Shown here in pieces: positions 17,595 to 26,229 of a DNA stretch of 64,000 bases (its first letter is position 1; each line of letters begins with the position of its first letter). Source of the stretch: DASRHT01 sp035293765. Lineage in GTDB: Bacteria > Chloroflexota > Ktedonobacteria > Ktedonobacterales > Ktedonobacteraceae. The DNA lies in assembly GCA_035293765.1 (NCBI GenBank), contig DATGMF010000080.1, positions 1-64,000 of the forward strand, in the 5' to 3' direction. Below the pieces are notes generated by a model. That model was not told the origin of the DNA, did not search any database, and worked only from the letters and a program-made list of their open reading frames with translations. The position numbers were made by a program, and so were the translations under genes.

Positions 17595-17984
17595 ATGGAT
17601 GAACTGAACTGGCTCGACAGCTCTGCTGAGAGGCCGACGTATAGCAATGAGGAGATTGCGGCATTGCACCAGGCCGGTCTATTGAGCAGATCAGAAGCCG
17701 AGGCGCTTGACATCATTCAGACTGGTTTCGCCCTGATTGGGGAGGACGACATAGCAGCGGGGCTAGAAGAGGAGGAGCAGAGGGGCGGAGAGCAGTGGGA
17801 AGCAATGACGTTAGCAATCATCCAGGAAGGATCTGTGATCCCGATTCTCAATCTGGAAGAATTTCTCCAGCGGCCAAAAACAATGGTAGAGAAGTTGGGG
17901 CTTTGCAGGCAGGTCGCCAACATCGTCTATGATGTCCTGCTCACCTTGCTGGATAAAGAGGGAGGTGAGAGGGACACGAAATAA
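17595..17984 (+). CDS. Hypothetical acidic protein (129 aa)
   Basis: A small, strongly acidic soluble protein starting with ATG behind AAAAGGG. The middle contains the acidic run GLEEEEQRGG and the C-terminal half is helical (CRQVANIVYDVLLTLLDKEG). No known domain was recognised. It follows the SARP gene on the same strand after 139 bases and precedes another small hypothetical gene, from which it is separated by a palindromic element. Confidence 0.6.
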   Translation: MDELNWLDSSAERPTYSNEEIAALHQAGLLSRSEAEALDIIQTGFALIGEDDIAAGLEEEEQRGGEQWEAMTLAIIQEGSVIPILNLEEFLQRPKTMVEKLGLCRQVANIVYDVLLTLLDKEGGERDTK

Positions 17985-17987
17985 GAT

Positions 17988-18075
17988 ATGAGCCATCCCT
18001 AATAGCGTCCGACGCCCTGTAAAGCACTGTTGCTAAGGGCGTTCGTTCTTGCACTTAAAGACGGGGATGGCTCAT
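17988..18075. repeat. 88-nt nested inverted-repeat element
   Basis: Outer arms ATGAGCCATCCC (17988-17999) and GGGATGGCTCAT (18064-18075) pair perfectly, and inner arms ACGCCCT/AGGGCGT (18012-18018, 18036-18042) form a second hairpin. It begins 3 bases after a stop codon. It could be a transcript end, a structured RNA or a small mobile palindrome. Confidence 0.5.
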
Positions 18076-18110
18076 GTTGCCTATAACACCAATTTTCAGG
18101 GAGAAAAACA

Positions 18111-18437
18111 ATGCAAGATAAAACCTTTATCCAGGCGATGGAAGAGCTTCAACTGCGCGCTGTCAAGGAGATCACAGATGAGGCACTAAGCTGCTGGACG
18201 AAGATTCAGCAGGGCGAGACCGTAAACAGCACGACGGCCCATATTAAGAACGACTATATGAAGGATGCCGTAACGCACCTGCTGTTCTACATTTTATTAC
18301 AGTCCCTCCTCTTTGAAGCCTGGCAACGCCAGTTGATTGAGCGGACGCGCTACGAAGAACTCAAACACTATATCGATACGTTAACCAGTATCGTGAAGCA
18401 GCAACCGTTGATGGTGCTGCCTCTTGCTATTGAGTAG
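18111..18437 (+). CDS. Hypothetical helical protein (108 aa)
   Basis: A predicted all-helical protein with a good GGGAGAAAAACA in front of the ATG. It has one moderately hydrophobic helix (AVTHLLFYILLQSLLFEAW) that could be a membrane or packing helix. No family was recognised. It converges on the integrase gene with only 5 bases between the stop codons. Confidence 0.6.
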   Translation: MQDKTFIQAMEELQLRAVKEITDEALSCWTKIQQGETVNSTTAHIKNDYMKDAVTHLLFYILLQSLLFEAWQRQLIERTRYEELKHYIDTLTSIVKQQPLMVLPLAIE

Positions 18438-18442
18438 CCTCA

Positions 18443-19432
18443 TCACATGCACGTCTCCTCTACGCCGAACGCTTGCGCCAGCGCGGATGCGTAAGGATTA
18501 GATGCCTGTTTGAGCCTGCTCAGGTAATAGTTGGTGGCGGCCTGACTTTCGTGTCCCAGTTGTCCCTGTATGGTGCTGGTCTCAGCGCCCAACTGGTCCA
18601 TCGTCAAGGCGAACGTGTGCCGCAGCGTCTGCACAGTCGAAATGCCGAGATGGCTTTCACAGATATCGCTGATTGTCTGCGGGCCAATCGCCTGTCCATA
18701 GGTACGATCACTGAAGGACATCCAGAGCGGCGCATCCGGCGCCAGCATCTCCAGTTGCTCGCCGTAGATGGTACGCAGATACAAAAGCAAGGCGCTCGAA
18801 AGCCGAACGTCAAGGGTGGCAGACATGGTTTTGCCACCCTTGCAGCGTTCAAAAACCAACGTGATCCGCTCATTCTCGATATACACATTACGCCAGGCGA
18901 GCGAGGCCAGTTCCTGGGAGCTGCGCCCCGTGTTCAGCGCCACCTGCAAAAGCACATAGTCTCGCAGCCCGCGTGGCGTCGAGCGATCAATGCTCTTGAG
19001 CTTCGCGCTGACCTGCTGCGGATTGAGCGCCCGCGCGTGCATATACTTCTGCACTGAGGCCCGCGCAAGCTGATCAGCCGGATTGCTATCAACGTATAGA
19101 CATTTTTCGATTGACCAGCGATAAAAGCTAGAGACCGCTGCGATCCGCTGATTATAGGTAGAAGGAGCGACACTGCCCTGCCGCTTGCTGCCGGGGAGGC
19201 GCAGACTGGCCCACAATTGTACGGCGGAAGAAATCGCCGCTGCCTGGCTATCCAGATCCAGCCCCCTCTCGCGCAAATACGCGCGCAGAGAGAGCAGGAT
19301 GTCGCGGTATGCTGTCACAGTGGATTTGCTTTGAGTATGGATATACTTATCGAGCAGCCATTGCTCAACGTGACGCGCAACATCGTCATCCTCTTGCAGG
19401 TCTAAGCTGATGTCCAGGTATGGTGCAAGCAT
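18443..19432 (-). CDS. Tyrosine recombinase (phage-type integrase)
   Basis: A 329-residue recombinase that cuts and joins DNA through a tyrosine. It has an N-terminal SAM-like core-binding domain and a C-terminal catalytic domain with Arg in NTGRSSQELASLAW, Lys in CKGGK, Arg in TLRHTFA, His in QLGHESQAATNYYL and the Tyr in that same stretch. The first His of the usual HxLRH box is Gln here (QTLRH). GGAGG precedes the ATG. No phage or element genes surround it, and no attachment sites were identified. Its promoter carries the same 11-bp repeats as the biosynthetic and regulatory genes, so it may be a regulated, domesticated recombinase. Confidence 0.88.
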   Translation of the reverse strand: MLAPYLDISLDLQEDDDVARHVEQWLLDKYIHTQSKSTVTAYRDILLSLRAYLRERGLDLDSQAAAISSAVQLWASLRLPGSKRQGSVAPSTYNQRIAAVSSFYRWSIEKCLYVDSNPADQLARASVQKYMHARALNPQQVSAKLKSIDRSTPRGLRDYVLLQVALNTGRSSQELASLAWRNVYIENERITLVFERCKGGKTMSATLDVRLSSALLLYLRTIYGEQLEMLAPDAPLWMSFSDRTYGQAIGPQTISDICESHLGISTVQTLRHTFALTMDQLGAETSTIQGQLGHESQAATNYYLSRLKQASNPYASALAQAFGVEETCM

Positions 19433-19518
19433 CTGTTTATTTCCTCCTCAAAGCTGTTTACGCCGGTGCAGCCAGGTGAATAATCAACCTGCCGTTTGCT
19501 CTTTCTGAGCTTACTCAC

Positions 19519-19563
19519 ATACTACAATGCGAAACTTCATAAACTCTTCGCACTGACTTCGCA
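19519..19563 (-). promoter_or_regulatory. SARP-type promoter (site a), before the integrase
   Basis: Reading the minus strand: TGCGAAG (19563-19557), TGCGAAG (19552-19546), a degenerate third unit TATGAAG (19541-19535), then 10 bases and TAGTAT (19524-19519). All units are in 11-bp phase. The same spacing occurs at three other promoters here. It lies 87 bases before the integrase start codon. Confidence 0.7.
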
Positions 19564-19578
19564 CTTTTGTGTTCCTAA

Positions 19579-19601
19579 CAGGGCAACCGCGAGGGATTGC
19601 C
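19579..19601 (-). repeat. REP-like repeat, type A (copy 3)
   Basis: Minus-strand copy of the GGGCAATCCCTCGCGGTTGC variant of the type A unit. Confidence 0.55.
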
Positions 19602-19688
19602 GTTCCTCGCACCCGTCCTGACCCGATTGATCACCCTGCTGCCCCATTGCCCATTGTGGGCTGTTCGCTGGCGGACTACCATGCATGG

Positions 19689-19716
19689 CTAGGGGCAATG
19701 CCTTGCGCTTGCCCTG
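19689..19716 (+). repeat. REP-like repeat, type A (copy 4)
   Basis: CTAGGGGCAATGCCTTGCGC and the following CTTGCCCTG. The next copy, 67 bases to the right, is identical, including the preceding ATGG. Confidence 0.65.
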
Positions 19717-19755
19717 CCTACCTGCGATAACCTTGCCCAACGCTGAGACGAATGG

Positions 19756-19811
19756 CTAGGGGCAATGCCTTGCGCTTGCCCTGTGGCGGCCCCTCCCCAT
19801 TCATCCTGCCA
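19756..19811 (+). repeat. REP-like repeat, type A plus degenerate type B (copy 5)
   Basis: A type A unit identical to the copy at 19689, followed by CCCTCCCCATTCATCCTGCC, a degenerate type B half. This repeats the A-B order seen at 16237. Confidence 0.6.
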
Positions 19812-19814
19812 TCT

Positions 19815-21068
19815 CTACGAGGGGACGGGCTCCCTGACATGGACGGGCCGAGGTCCAAAGACGATCATGCGTACCAGCCAGTCGCGCGTTAAAGGCAGGC
19901 CGAACAGGAAGCGGATGATGGGCGGGATGCGAAAATCTTCGCTTGAATTGACGGTCGCATCAAGCAGGCGCTTTTGCAGGAAGTACTGATAGCGCAAGAG
20001 AAACTTGATCGATAGCTGGCGCTGGCGCTGGATCTCCGCCAGGTCTCGCAGCTCCACGCCGCCATTTTTGAGCTTCGCAGTCAGGATATTCGCCGCCATC
20101 ACCGCATCCTGAATAGCGCAGTTGATGCCGACGCCACCGACGGGCGACATCACATGTGCGGCATCGCCGATCAGCAGCACACCCGGCGCATACCAGCGGG
20201 GCAGGCAGTCCGCGTCCACCGAGAGAACTGAGACCTGCTTCCACTCCTGAATCTCTCCCACCCTATCGGCAAAGAGCGGGCAGGTCTCCACGATGGATTG
20301 GCGGAAGCGTTCCAGGGAGGCCGCGCGCACCTCCTGATACTTCCCCTTAGGAATGACGTATCCGATTTGCCAGTGATCGTCGCGATCAAGCAGAGCAATC
20401 ACGCGCTGATTGCCGAAGCGGATCAGGCCCTCGCTCGTATCTTCAGGCTTGCGCGAGAGACGGAACCAGAGCACGTCGAGGGATGAAGAAACCTTCTTCG
20501 GCTGGATACCCAGCTCCTTGCGCACCCTGGAGAAGCGCCCGTCGGCCCCCACGACCAGCGCGGCCCGCACCTCTCCGAAGCCGTGCTGTCCGCGATAACG
20601 CACGCCACAGACCTTATCATTTTCATAGATCAGTTCCTCCACGCGCGCGCCCATCAGCAAGCGAAAATTAGCATACTGCCGCGCCTCACCGGTGATAAGT
20701 TCGAGCAACTGGGCCTGGTTGATCATAGCGATGTAAGGATATTTGGTCTTGAGCAAAGAGAGATCGGCCATAACCATAGAGACATCGCCCATCTCGTAGA
20801 TAATCGCAGAGCGTTTGGTGTGAGGCAACTGCAAGACGCGCTCGATCAAGCCCAGTTCATCCATGATTGCTAATGTGGATGGATAGATGACGTCGCCGCG
20901 AAATTCGCGATCAAAGTCGAGGTGCGATTCCAGCAGAGTGACCGCGACTCCGCGGCGAGCGAGCATGAACGCCAGCAGCGCCCCGCCCGGCCCGCCACCG
21001 ACAATGCAGCAAGTGGTTGTGATCTGCTCTTTGTGCTTTTCCTGGTGCGGGGCCGTTGTTTGTTGCAT
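19815..21068 (-). CDS. FAD-dependent monooxygenase (group A aromatic hydroxylase type)
   Basis: A 417-residue flavoprotein with the three class A hydroxylase marks: the Rossmann motif CCIVGGGPGGALLAFMLARR near residue 22, the DG motif VGADGRFSRVRKELG near 175, and the second FAD motif LLIGDAAHVMSPVGGVGIN near 300. Such enzymes hydroxylate or oxidatively rearrange aromatic polyketides with NAD(P)H and O2. GGAAGGAAA precedes the ATG. It is the second gene of an operon, 30 bases behind the LLM oxidoreductase, under a SARP-type promoter. A tailoring oxidation of the aromatic product is the likely role; position and substrate are unknown. Confidence 0.88.
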   Translation of the reverse strand: MQQTTAPHQEKHKEQITTTCCIVGGGPGGALLAFMLARRGVAVTLLESHLDFDREFRGDVIYPSTLAIMDELGLIERVLQLPHTKRSAIIYEMGDVSMVMADLSLLKTKYPYIAMINQAQLLELITGEARQYANFRLLMGARVEELIYENDKVCGVRYRGQHGFGEVRAALVVGADGRFSRVRKELGIQPKKVSSSLDVLWFRLSRKPEDTSEGLIRFGNQRVIALLDRDDHWQIGYVIPKGKYQEVRAASLERFRQSIVETCPLFADRVGEIQEWKQVSVLSVDADCLPRWYAPGVLLIGDAAHVMSPVGGVGINCAIQDAVMAANILTAKLKNGGVELRDLAEIQRQRQLSIKFLLRYQYFLQKRLLDATVNSSEDFRIPPIIRFLFGLPLTRDWLVRMIVFGPRPVHVREPVPS

Positions 21069-21098
21069 AAGCGTTTCCTTCCTGGCTGATGGCAGCGT

Positions 21099-22034
21099 TT
21101 ATTTGCCCGCAAGACGAGCCACAACCGGGGCAAATTTCTCTATTTGCTCTTCCGTGACAACAATATAGGAGATGCCGTAGGTTTCGCGGCGCGTCCAGAG
21201 CGTCTCTGCAACCTGGTCAACGGTACCAACCAGGAGCTGCATCGAATCCAAAACTTGAGCGGCTGAAAGCCCGACGCGCTGGCCTATTTGTTCTGCGACC
21301 CTGTCTCGCTGATCGGTAATATGAGTTTGAAACACCATCACGCTCAACTCCAAGCGGGCCAAACGCTCGCCGGCGGCCTCGCGTACCCAGGCTATCTTCT
21401 GCGCGGTCGGCTCTGCCGTCGTATTGGCGAGATTCAGTCCGCGCCCACCGCTCTTATGCGCGATCCCCACGATATCCGCTTCGCGCGCGGCGAACGAGAG
21501 CACGCGCTGGCCGCCGCCGCCAATATAGATGGGAGGATGAGGCCGTTGGGCCGGTTTTGGCTGCCCTTGCAAATTGGTAATGGTGTAGTGCTCCCCGTGG
21601 AAATTCACAGTTTCTGCGCTAAAGATATCTTTAAAAAGGTGAATAGCCTCCTCAAAACGGCTCACACGCATACCGGGGCTATCGAACTTGAGCCCTGTCT
21701 GCTGGTAATCTGATGGCATATATCCTGAGCCCAGGCCAAACTCGAAACGACCTTCGGAAAGGACATCGAGGGTTGCCAGCTCTTTGGCAAGAATGGCGGG
21801 ATGGCGGAAATCATTACAGAGCACAAAACTACCGACCCTGATGCGCTCAGTGACCTCAGCAGCCACGGCAAGGGCGACGAGCGGGCCAAGACTAGTGGTG
21901 AGATGATCCACGACCAGCAGCGTATCGTAGCCAAGCTCCTCAATTTTGCGGGCCTGAGCGACCCAATCGCCGCGTGAGCGAATATGAGCCGTCACAACCC
22001 CAAAGCGAAACGGGCGTTGTCCTACAACGTTCAC
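21099..22034 (-). CDS. LLM-class flavin (F420 or FMN)-dependent oxidoreductase
   Basis: A 311-residue luciferase-like TIM-barrel enzyme. Typical elements are FRFGVVTAHIRSRGDW at the start, ELGYDTLLVVDHL, the GRFEFGLGSGYMPSDYQQTG stretch and PPIYIGGGGQRVLSFAAR. The family uses reduced F420 or FMN for reductions or oxygenations; the resemblance is to the F420-dependent branch, but the cofactor cannot be fixed by eye. The GTG start follows AAAGGA by 7 bases. It is the first gene of a two-gene operon with the FAD monooxygenase, with a SARP-type promoter 40 bases upstream, so both are probably activated with the pathway. Confidence 0.87.
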   Translation of the reverse strand: MNVVGQRPFRFGVVTAHIRSRGDWVAQARKIEELGYDTLLVVDHLTTSLGPLVALAVAAEVTERIRVGSFVLCNDFRHPAILAKELATLDVLSEGRFEFGLGSGYMPSDYQQTGLKFDSPGMRVSRFEEAIHLFKDIFSAETVNFHGEHYTITNLQGQPKPAQRPHPPIYIGGGGQRVLSFAAREADIVGIAHKSGGRGLNLANTTAEPTAQKIAWVREAAGERLARLELSVMVFQTHITDQRDRVAEQIGQRVGLSAAQVLDSMQLLVGTVDQVAETLWTRRETYGISYIVVTEEQIEKFAPVVARLAGK

Positions 22035-22073
22035 ATATCTATCCTTTCTCTACAAAAGACCCTTTCTGGCAAG

Positions 22074-22118
22074 AGCATAGCTCACCATGCTTGACAACGC
22101 CTTCGCACTCACTTCGCA
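22074..22118 (-). promoter_or_regulatory. SARP-type promoter (site b), before the LLM/FAD operon
   Basis: Minus strand: TGCGAAG (22118-22112), TGCGAAG (22107-22101), TGTCAAG (22096-22090), then 10 bases and TATGCT (22079-22074). Perfect 11-bp phase; the start codon follows 39 bases after the -10. Confidence 0.78.
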
Positions 22119-22272
22119 GTGGTCGCTGCCATCCCTTGCATCACTTATTAGCAATGCAAGTCATTGGTAAGCAGAAAATCCTACCATGCAAGCACCATCA
22201 TCCCTTCGCTGTAATTCGTACAGCACAGCTAGGAGCCGAAAGCTCCCCTTACCTTATGAAAGGAGCGAAAGA

Positions 22273-23154
22273 TTGAAGCTAATCAAGGAAATAAAGCATG
22301 AAGAGGTGGATCCAGTGAAGGCGGCTCAAAACGGGGTCTTGAAACGCCGACCGGCTTATCAGCCCCTCTCCGTCTTCAGCAAAACCTCTATCATCCTTCT
22401 CCTGGTTATTGTGGTTTTAATAGTATTCCTGGGAGTCGCAGTCCATCAACCACTTTTGCTAATAATAGCGGGTATCCTGCTGCTCATTGTCACGTTTATC
22501 ATGACTGGTGTGCGCTGGGCGCCGCTGATGAGTAGCATTCTGGGTGGGCTTATTCTGTTAATTTTCACGTCGGCGACAAGTTATCCAATCCATCACCTGA
22601 GCCATCCAAAAGATGCCTTTGGCTACGGACAACTCCCAGCGTTTTCGTTTGCCATTTTCGTGCTTATGTGCCTCGTCTTATGGAGTGCAGGCATGTTGAT
22701 TGCGGGAGGGCTGGCCGCCGTAGCTCAGAACTACGTCCAGCGCCAACGGCAGACTCCCATCTGGTACAAAACCGCGCTCACAGGGGCGATCTGCCTCTTA
22801 TGCGGAGGGATCTTATTAGGTGCGATCTCGCAGCCGGAGCCGCCGGCCCTTGCAACGACCCCTAATACTGTGCTGCTACAGGCATCCAATTTCAGCCAGT
22901 CGTCTATTACTATTGCGAAAGGTACAAAACTGACGCTGATCGATAATGGCAGTTACCATCATAACATCAACAATGGTCAATGGATAAACGGACAACCCAG
23001 AGTTCTGCAGGAGGCAGGAGCTCCGAAGATCGGTCCCGTAGATATCGACACGGCAGGCAAAAGCATCTCACTAGGCCCTTTTACCACCGCTGGAACCTAT
23101 CACTTGATTTGTTCGCTTCATCACGGTATGTCGCTGACTGTTACCGTTCAATAA
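22273..23154 (+). CDS. Membrane protein with C-terminal cupredoxin domain
   Basis: About 293 residues from a TTG start that has AAAGGAG 7 bases upstream; an ATG at 22186 is possible but lacks a good ribosome site. Five or six membrane helices are followed by a plastocyanin/azurin-like domain of about 90 residues facing outside. Type I copper ligands are visible: His in SYHHNINNG and the Cys, His and Met of HLICSLHHGMSLTVTV. It precedes a multicopper oxidase gene on the same strand by 124 bases. The pair may form an extracytoplasmic copper redox system, with the cupredoxin passing electrons. Confidence 0.8.
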   Translation: MKLIKEIKHEEVDPVKAAQNGVLKRRPAYQPLSVFSKTSIILLLVIVVLIVFLGVAVHQPLLLIIAGILLLIVTFIMTGVRWAPLMSSILGGLILLIFTSATSYPIHHLSHPKDAFGYGQLPAFSFAIFVLMCLVLWSAGMLIAGGLAAVAQNYVQRQRQTPIWYKTALTGAICLLCGGILLGAISQPEPPALATTPNTVLLQASNFSQSSITIAKGTKLTLIDNGSYHHNINNGQWINGQPRVLQEAGAPKIGPVDIDTAGKSISLGPFTTAGTYHLICSLHHGMSLTVTVQ

Positions 23155-23278
23155 AGGTCATGAAGAAGATGCTGTCTGTTTCAAGCCATGCTGTCAAGCG
23201 AGGGGCCGGAGCTTAACAAACACGGTCTCTCCTACCCAGAACGGATCGCCAGAAGCAAAGAAAGAAAAGGAACATACA

Positions 23279-24883
23279 ATGCTAGATCTATCAACCAAAG
23301 AGAAGGAGCGGCTTCTAGATATGCAGAGAAGGCAAAGGGAGCAGCCGCCAAGAGGGAAAAAACTTTTCATGACAGTGCTGGTAGTGCTGGCAATTATACT
23401 TATTGGGCTTGGCACCTTCAAGCCCCCATTTTTACAAGACACCCAGGCTTCTACCGGCGCGCTTTCGCCGCTGTCTCCGCCAGAGGTCCCATCCGGCGCA
23501 GGAGTACCAGCCGCCGCCAATATGGGGATGCCAGGCGCCGGCACGTCTATAACGACGTTGCAGGCTCCCTTAACATCTCCTACTATGAAACAGTTTACGC
23601 TTGTCGCTCAAAATAGTATCGTCTCACTGGACCAGAACACGAAGATCGCCGCCTGGACCTTCAATGGCATGGCCCCTGGACCAACCTTGCGTGTGCAGCA
23701 GGGAGATCTCCTGGTAATACATGTGGTGAATCATCTCTCATTTAGTATTGCTGTTCACTGGCACGGCATTGACGTCCCCAATTCGCAAGATGGCGTGGCC
23801 GGAGTAACTCAGGATGCAATCAAACCAGGGCAGACCTATACCTATCGTTTTATTGCTCCTGACCCCGGCACCTACTGGTATCACTCACACCAGTTCGCTT
23901 ATGAAGAAACTATGGGAGGACTCTTCGGGAAATTGATAGTCGATCCGAAAACGCCAACCATTCATGCAGATGTAGATGATAGCGTGGCTTTGCACGAATG
24001 GAACGGACCCGATGGTCAATCGATTTTCACTATGGATAGTACCACTCAGACACTTACCGAAGCGGCTAAGCCTGGTCAATGGGTACGCCTGCGTATCATC
24101 GAAACGTCGAACACAGATACGGCTGATCCGCACCTGCTGACTCTGGTTGGAGCACCATTCCAGGTTGTTTCACTGGACGGTCACGATCTCAACGCCCCTG
24201 GGATGCTGAACGAGGTCCCGCTCCCCATCGGAACGGCTCAGCGCTATGACCTGCTCTTCCAGATGCCCGCGCATGGTTCGGTCGCACTCGTGGCTGCGGA
24301 TGAGAAAAATAATAAGCAGTACCTGCGTACTCCTTCTATGCTCTTTGGCCAGGGAACAGTTCCAACCCACTTACCCCCGGTCAAACAGTGGTTCGACCTG
24401 ACAACTTATGGGCAGCCAGCTTCCACTGCCATCACGCCGCAGAGCCATTTTGATGTAACGTCTAAGATCGTCCTTAACAATCAGAACGGCTCCTCTCTCG
24501 GGCGCATGGGCATGGTCTACACGATCAACGGCAAGGTCTTTCCTGATACGGGGATGATCATGGTCACAGAGGGACAGCTGGTCAAGATCCAGATCGACAA
24601 TCAGAGTGATCTCTACCATCCGATCCATCTCCACGGACACATCTTCACGGTGCTGGCACGTAATGGTAATCCGCTCACCGGTAGCCCGGTTCTGCTGGAC
24701 ACCGTTCTCGTTCCACCCCATACGAGATACGATATCGGCTTTCTGGCGAATAATCCAGGTATCTGGATGCTTCACTGCCACAATTTCTTACATGCCAACT
24801 GGGGCATGGATATGATGGTGGTCTATAATGGCTATACCACTCCTTACACCGTCGGCACTAAGTCTGGCAATTTCCCTGACTGA
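23279..24883 (+). CDS. Multicopper oxidase (laccase-like), membrane-anchored
   Basis: 534 residues. Residues about 22-42 form a single N-terminal membrane anchor after a basic start; the rest faces outside. All four copper-binding motifs are present: HWHG (VHWHGIDVPNSQDG), WYHSH, HPIHLHGHIF and MLHCHNFLHANWGMDMM, giving type 1, 2 and 3 sites. A Met ten residues after the HCH Cys suggests a Met-ligated T1 copper. Such enzymes oxidise phenols or metal ions with O2. Secreted phenol oxidation would suit a lignocellulose-dwelling bacterium, or could dimerise phenolic polyketides, but neither is shown. A terminator follows. Confidence 0.92.
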   Translation: MLDLSTKEKERLLDMQRRQREQPPRGKKLFMTVLVVLAIILIGLGTFKPPFLQDTQASTGALSPLSPPEVPSGAGVPAAANMGMPGAGTSITTLQAPLTSPTMKQFTLVAQNSIVSLDQNTKIAAWTFNGMAPGPTLRVQQGDLLVIHVVNHLSFSIAVHWHGIDVPNSQDGVAGVTQDAIKPGQTYTYRFIAPDPGTYWYHSHQFAYEETMGGLFGKLIVDPKTPTIHADVDDSVALHEWNGPDGQSIFTMDSTTQTLTEAAKPGQWVRLRIIETSNTDTADPHLLTLVGAPFQVVSLDGHDLNAPGMLNEVPLPIGTAQRYDLLFQMPAHGSVALVAADEKNNKQYLRTPSMLFGQGTVPTHLPPVKQWFDLTTYGQPASTAITPQSHFDVTSKIVLNNQNGSSLGRMGMVYTINGKVFPDTGMIMVTEGQLVKIQIDNQSDLYHPIHLHGHIFTVLARNGNPLTGSPVLLDTVLVPPHTRYDIGFLANNPGIWMLHCHNFLHANWGMDMMVVYNGYTTPYTVGTKSGNFPD

Positions 24884-24948
24884 GCTTACAGCTAGAGGGA
24901 CAAAGGTGACCCCAATCTGAAGCTGGTCAAGGAGATTTACAGCAACCT

Positions 24949-24988
24949 AAGCGGCAAAGAGGTGAAAACTCACCCTTCGCCGCTTTTT
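24949..24988 (+). terminator. Terminator after the multicopper oxidase
   Basis: AAGCGGC (24949-24955) pairs with GCCGCTT (24979-24985), with an inner GGTGA/TCACC stem, ending in CTTTTTG. Confidence 0.7.
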
Positions 24989-25309
24989 GCTGCCTGAACA
25001 CACAACAAAAGTGCTGCGCCTGAGCGCCTGCCTGACCATCGACCTGGCGGCGGCAATGGTTCTCGTTCCCTATAATCTGATCCTATGCATAATTGTGGAG
25101 CTGCGATACGCCATACAGTTTATATGAGTCCAGGCACCTGGCTTAGCTACGAGCCGCATTCGCCGCTACTTCCAATGCGCTCCATTAGAAGCGACTTGAG
25201 TAGCACTGCTGGCGCGGTCCGTGAAACTGCTCCACTGCTCCTATGAGGCAACATGTCTGGTATGCGTGTGGTTGCATCGTATCCTGGAACAGCTTCGCTC
25301 ACTTGACCG

Positions 25310-25422
25310 AGCAAGAGGGCATGTGGAGTGAAGACGGGATAGTAACTTCGGGGTATAAATCCAGAAGTCAAGGGCTAGCGATATAGCAAGAGAGCGTGTG
25401 GGGTGGAGATGGGATAGCAACT
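25310..25422 (+). repeat. Two-copy direct repeat, 75-bp period
   Basis: A 38-base unit at 25310-25347 recurs at 25385-25422 with about six to seven differences (AGCAAGAGGGC versus AGCAAGAGAGC at the start, GGGATAGTAACT versus GGGATAGCAACT at the end). Confidence 0.5.
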
Positions 25423-25472
25423 GGCCAGCCAAGCTTCTCTTCCGAGAAAGTGACAGTTACCACAGACGGAGC

Positions 25473-25499
25473 AGCGACCCGAATACTGTTCGGGTCGCT
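25473..25499. terminator. Hairpin without a T-run
   Basis: Perfect 11-base arms AGCGACCCGAA and TTCGGGTCGCT around a 5-base loop, downstream of the minus-strand membrane protein gene that ends at 25568. Confidence 0.5.
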
Positions 25500-25567
25500 A
25501 TAAAGACTCGGTAGCATGCCTGAGGAACCTCTTTCCCCTGCACACATTCTCCGTTCGAGGACGATGG

Positions 25568-26008
25568 CTACGCTCCTCGACGGGATGAGGAGCTTGCCAG
25601 ATGATTCGCAGCAAAGTACGCACGAACTCCCGGAAGGAACAGATAGAGCAACGTTCCCACAATGAAGACTAATCCTACTATCTTATCCGCGCTGAAGCTG
25701 CGAGCGGCAATAAAGCCAAAGTCCACCACAATATGAATAATATTAAAAACGATGGTAGCCGTCCATCCCCATTTATATCCCTTCCATAAGGCATAACTGG
25801 TGATGAAGAAGAAAATGCCTAAAAAGGTCATGACCATAGGAAACACCGGAGCAAGTATCTGCAGAAAGCCTAATCCCTGTGGCGGTGGGAGATGCGAGAA
25901 GAGAAACGTCGCGGTCACACCACCAACAAATGAAAGCAGACCAGTCAGTACCTGTATAATGATCACGATAATCAGCCCGCGCGGTCGTGTCGGTGCTATT
26001 GATGCCAT
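25568..26008 (-). CDS. Small integral membrane protein (146 aa, four helices)
   Basis: A strongly hydrophobic protein with four predicted membrane helices (for example GLIIVIIIQVLTGLLSFVGG and IVGLVFIVGTLLYLFLPG) and a short polar Ser/Arg tail. AAAGGAGG lies just before the ATG. No functional motif was recognised; it resembles the many small DUF-type membrane proteins with a hydrophobic four-helix core. It stands alone between the oxidase and the MFS genes. Confidence 0.7.
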   Translation of the reverse strand: MASIAPTRPRGLIIVIIIQVLTGLLSFVGGVTATFLFSHLPPPQGLGFLQILAPVFPMVMTFLGIFFFITSYALWKGYKWGWTATIVFNIIHIVVDFGFIAARSFSADKIVGLVFIVGTLLYLFLPGVRAYFAANHLASSSSRRGA

Positions 26009-26229
26009 GTATATCCTCCTTTATTGATGAACAGTAACACACCACAGCAAGCAGAAACGTCGCTCTAGCTCTATTATCAATAGTGAGGCTAAAAACCAGT
26101 AGCTGTGCTTACTGTTACAGTATACAGTATTCAACCTTATTAACCAATTGTAACTTCATTTGCATCCAGGCTTTTAAAACCTGTTTCTTCGTGAGCAGCG
26201 TTGTTCTCTTGATTTACCTCATTTTCTTC

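Larger units (their letters stand above)
19433..19814. other. Intergenic region with SARP-type promoter and REP cluster
   Basis: No gene. It contains the integrase promoter (19519-19563) and three type A REP-like units at 19579, 19689 and 19756. Confidence 0.6.
24884..25567. other. Intergenic region with hairpins and a direct repeat
   Basis: No convincing gene in about 680 bases. It contains the oxidase terminator (24949-24988), a two-copy direct repeat (25310-25422) and a hairpin (25473-25499). Short open frames here lack ribosome sites and protein-like composition. Confidence 0.5.

Noticed and set aside
25310..25422. Direct repeat considered as a CRISPR array
   Set aside because: Only two imperfect copies, spacer-like gap of 37 bases not supported by further units, no cas genes.
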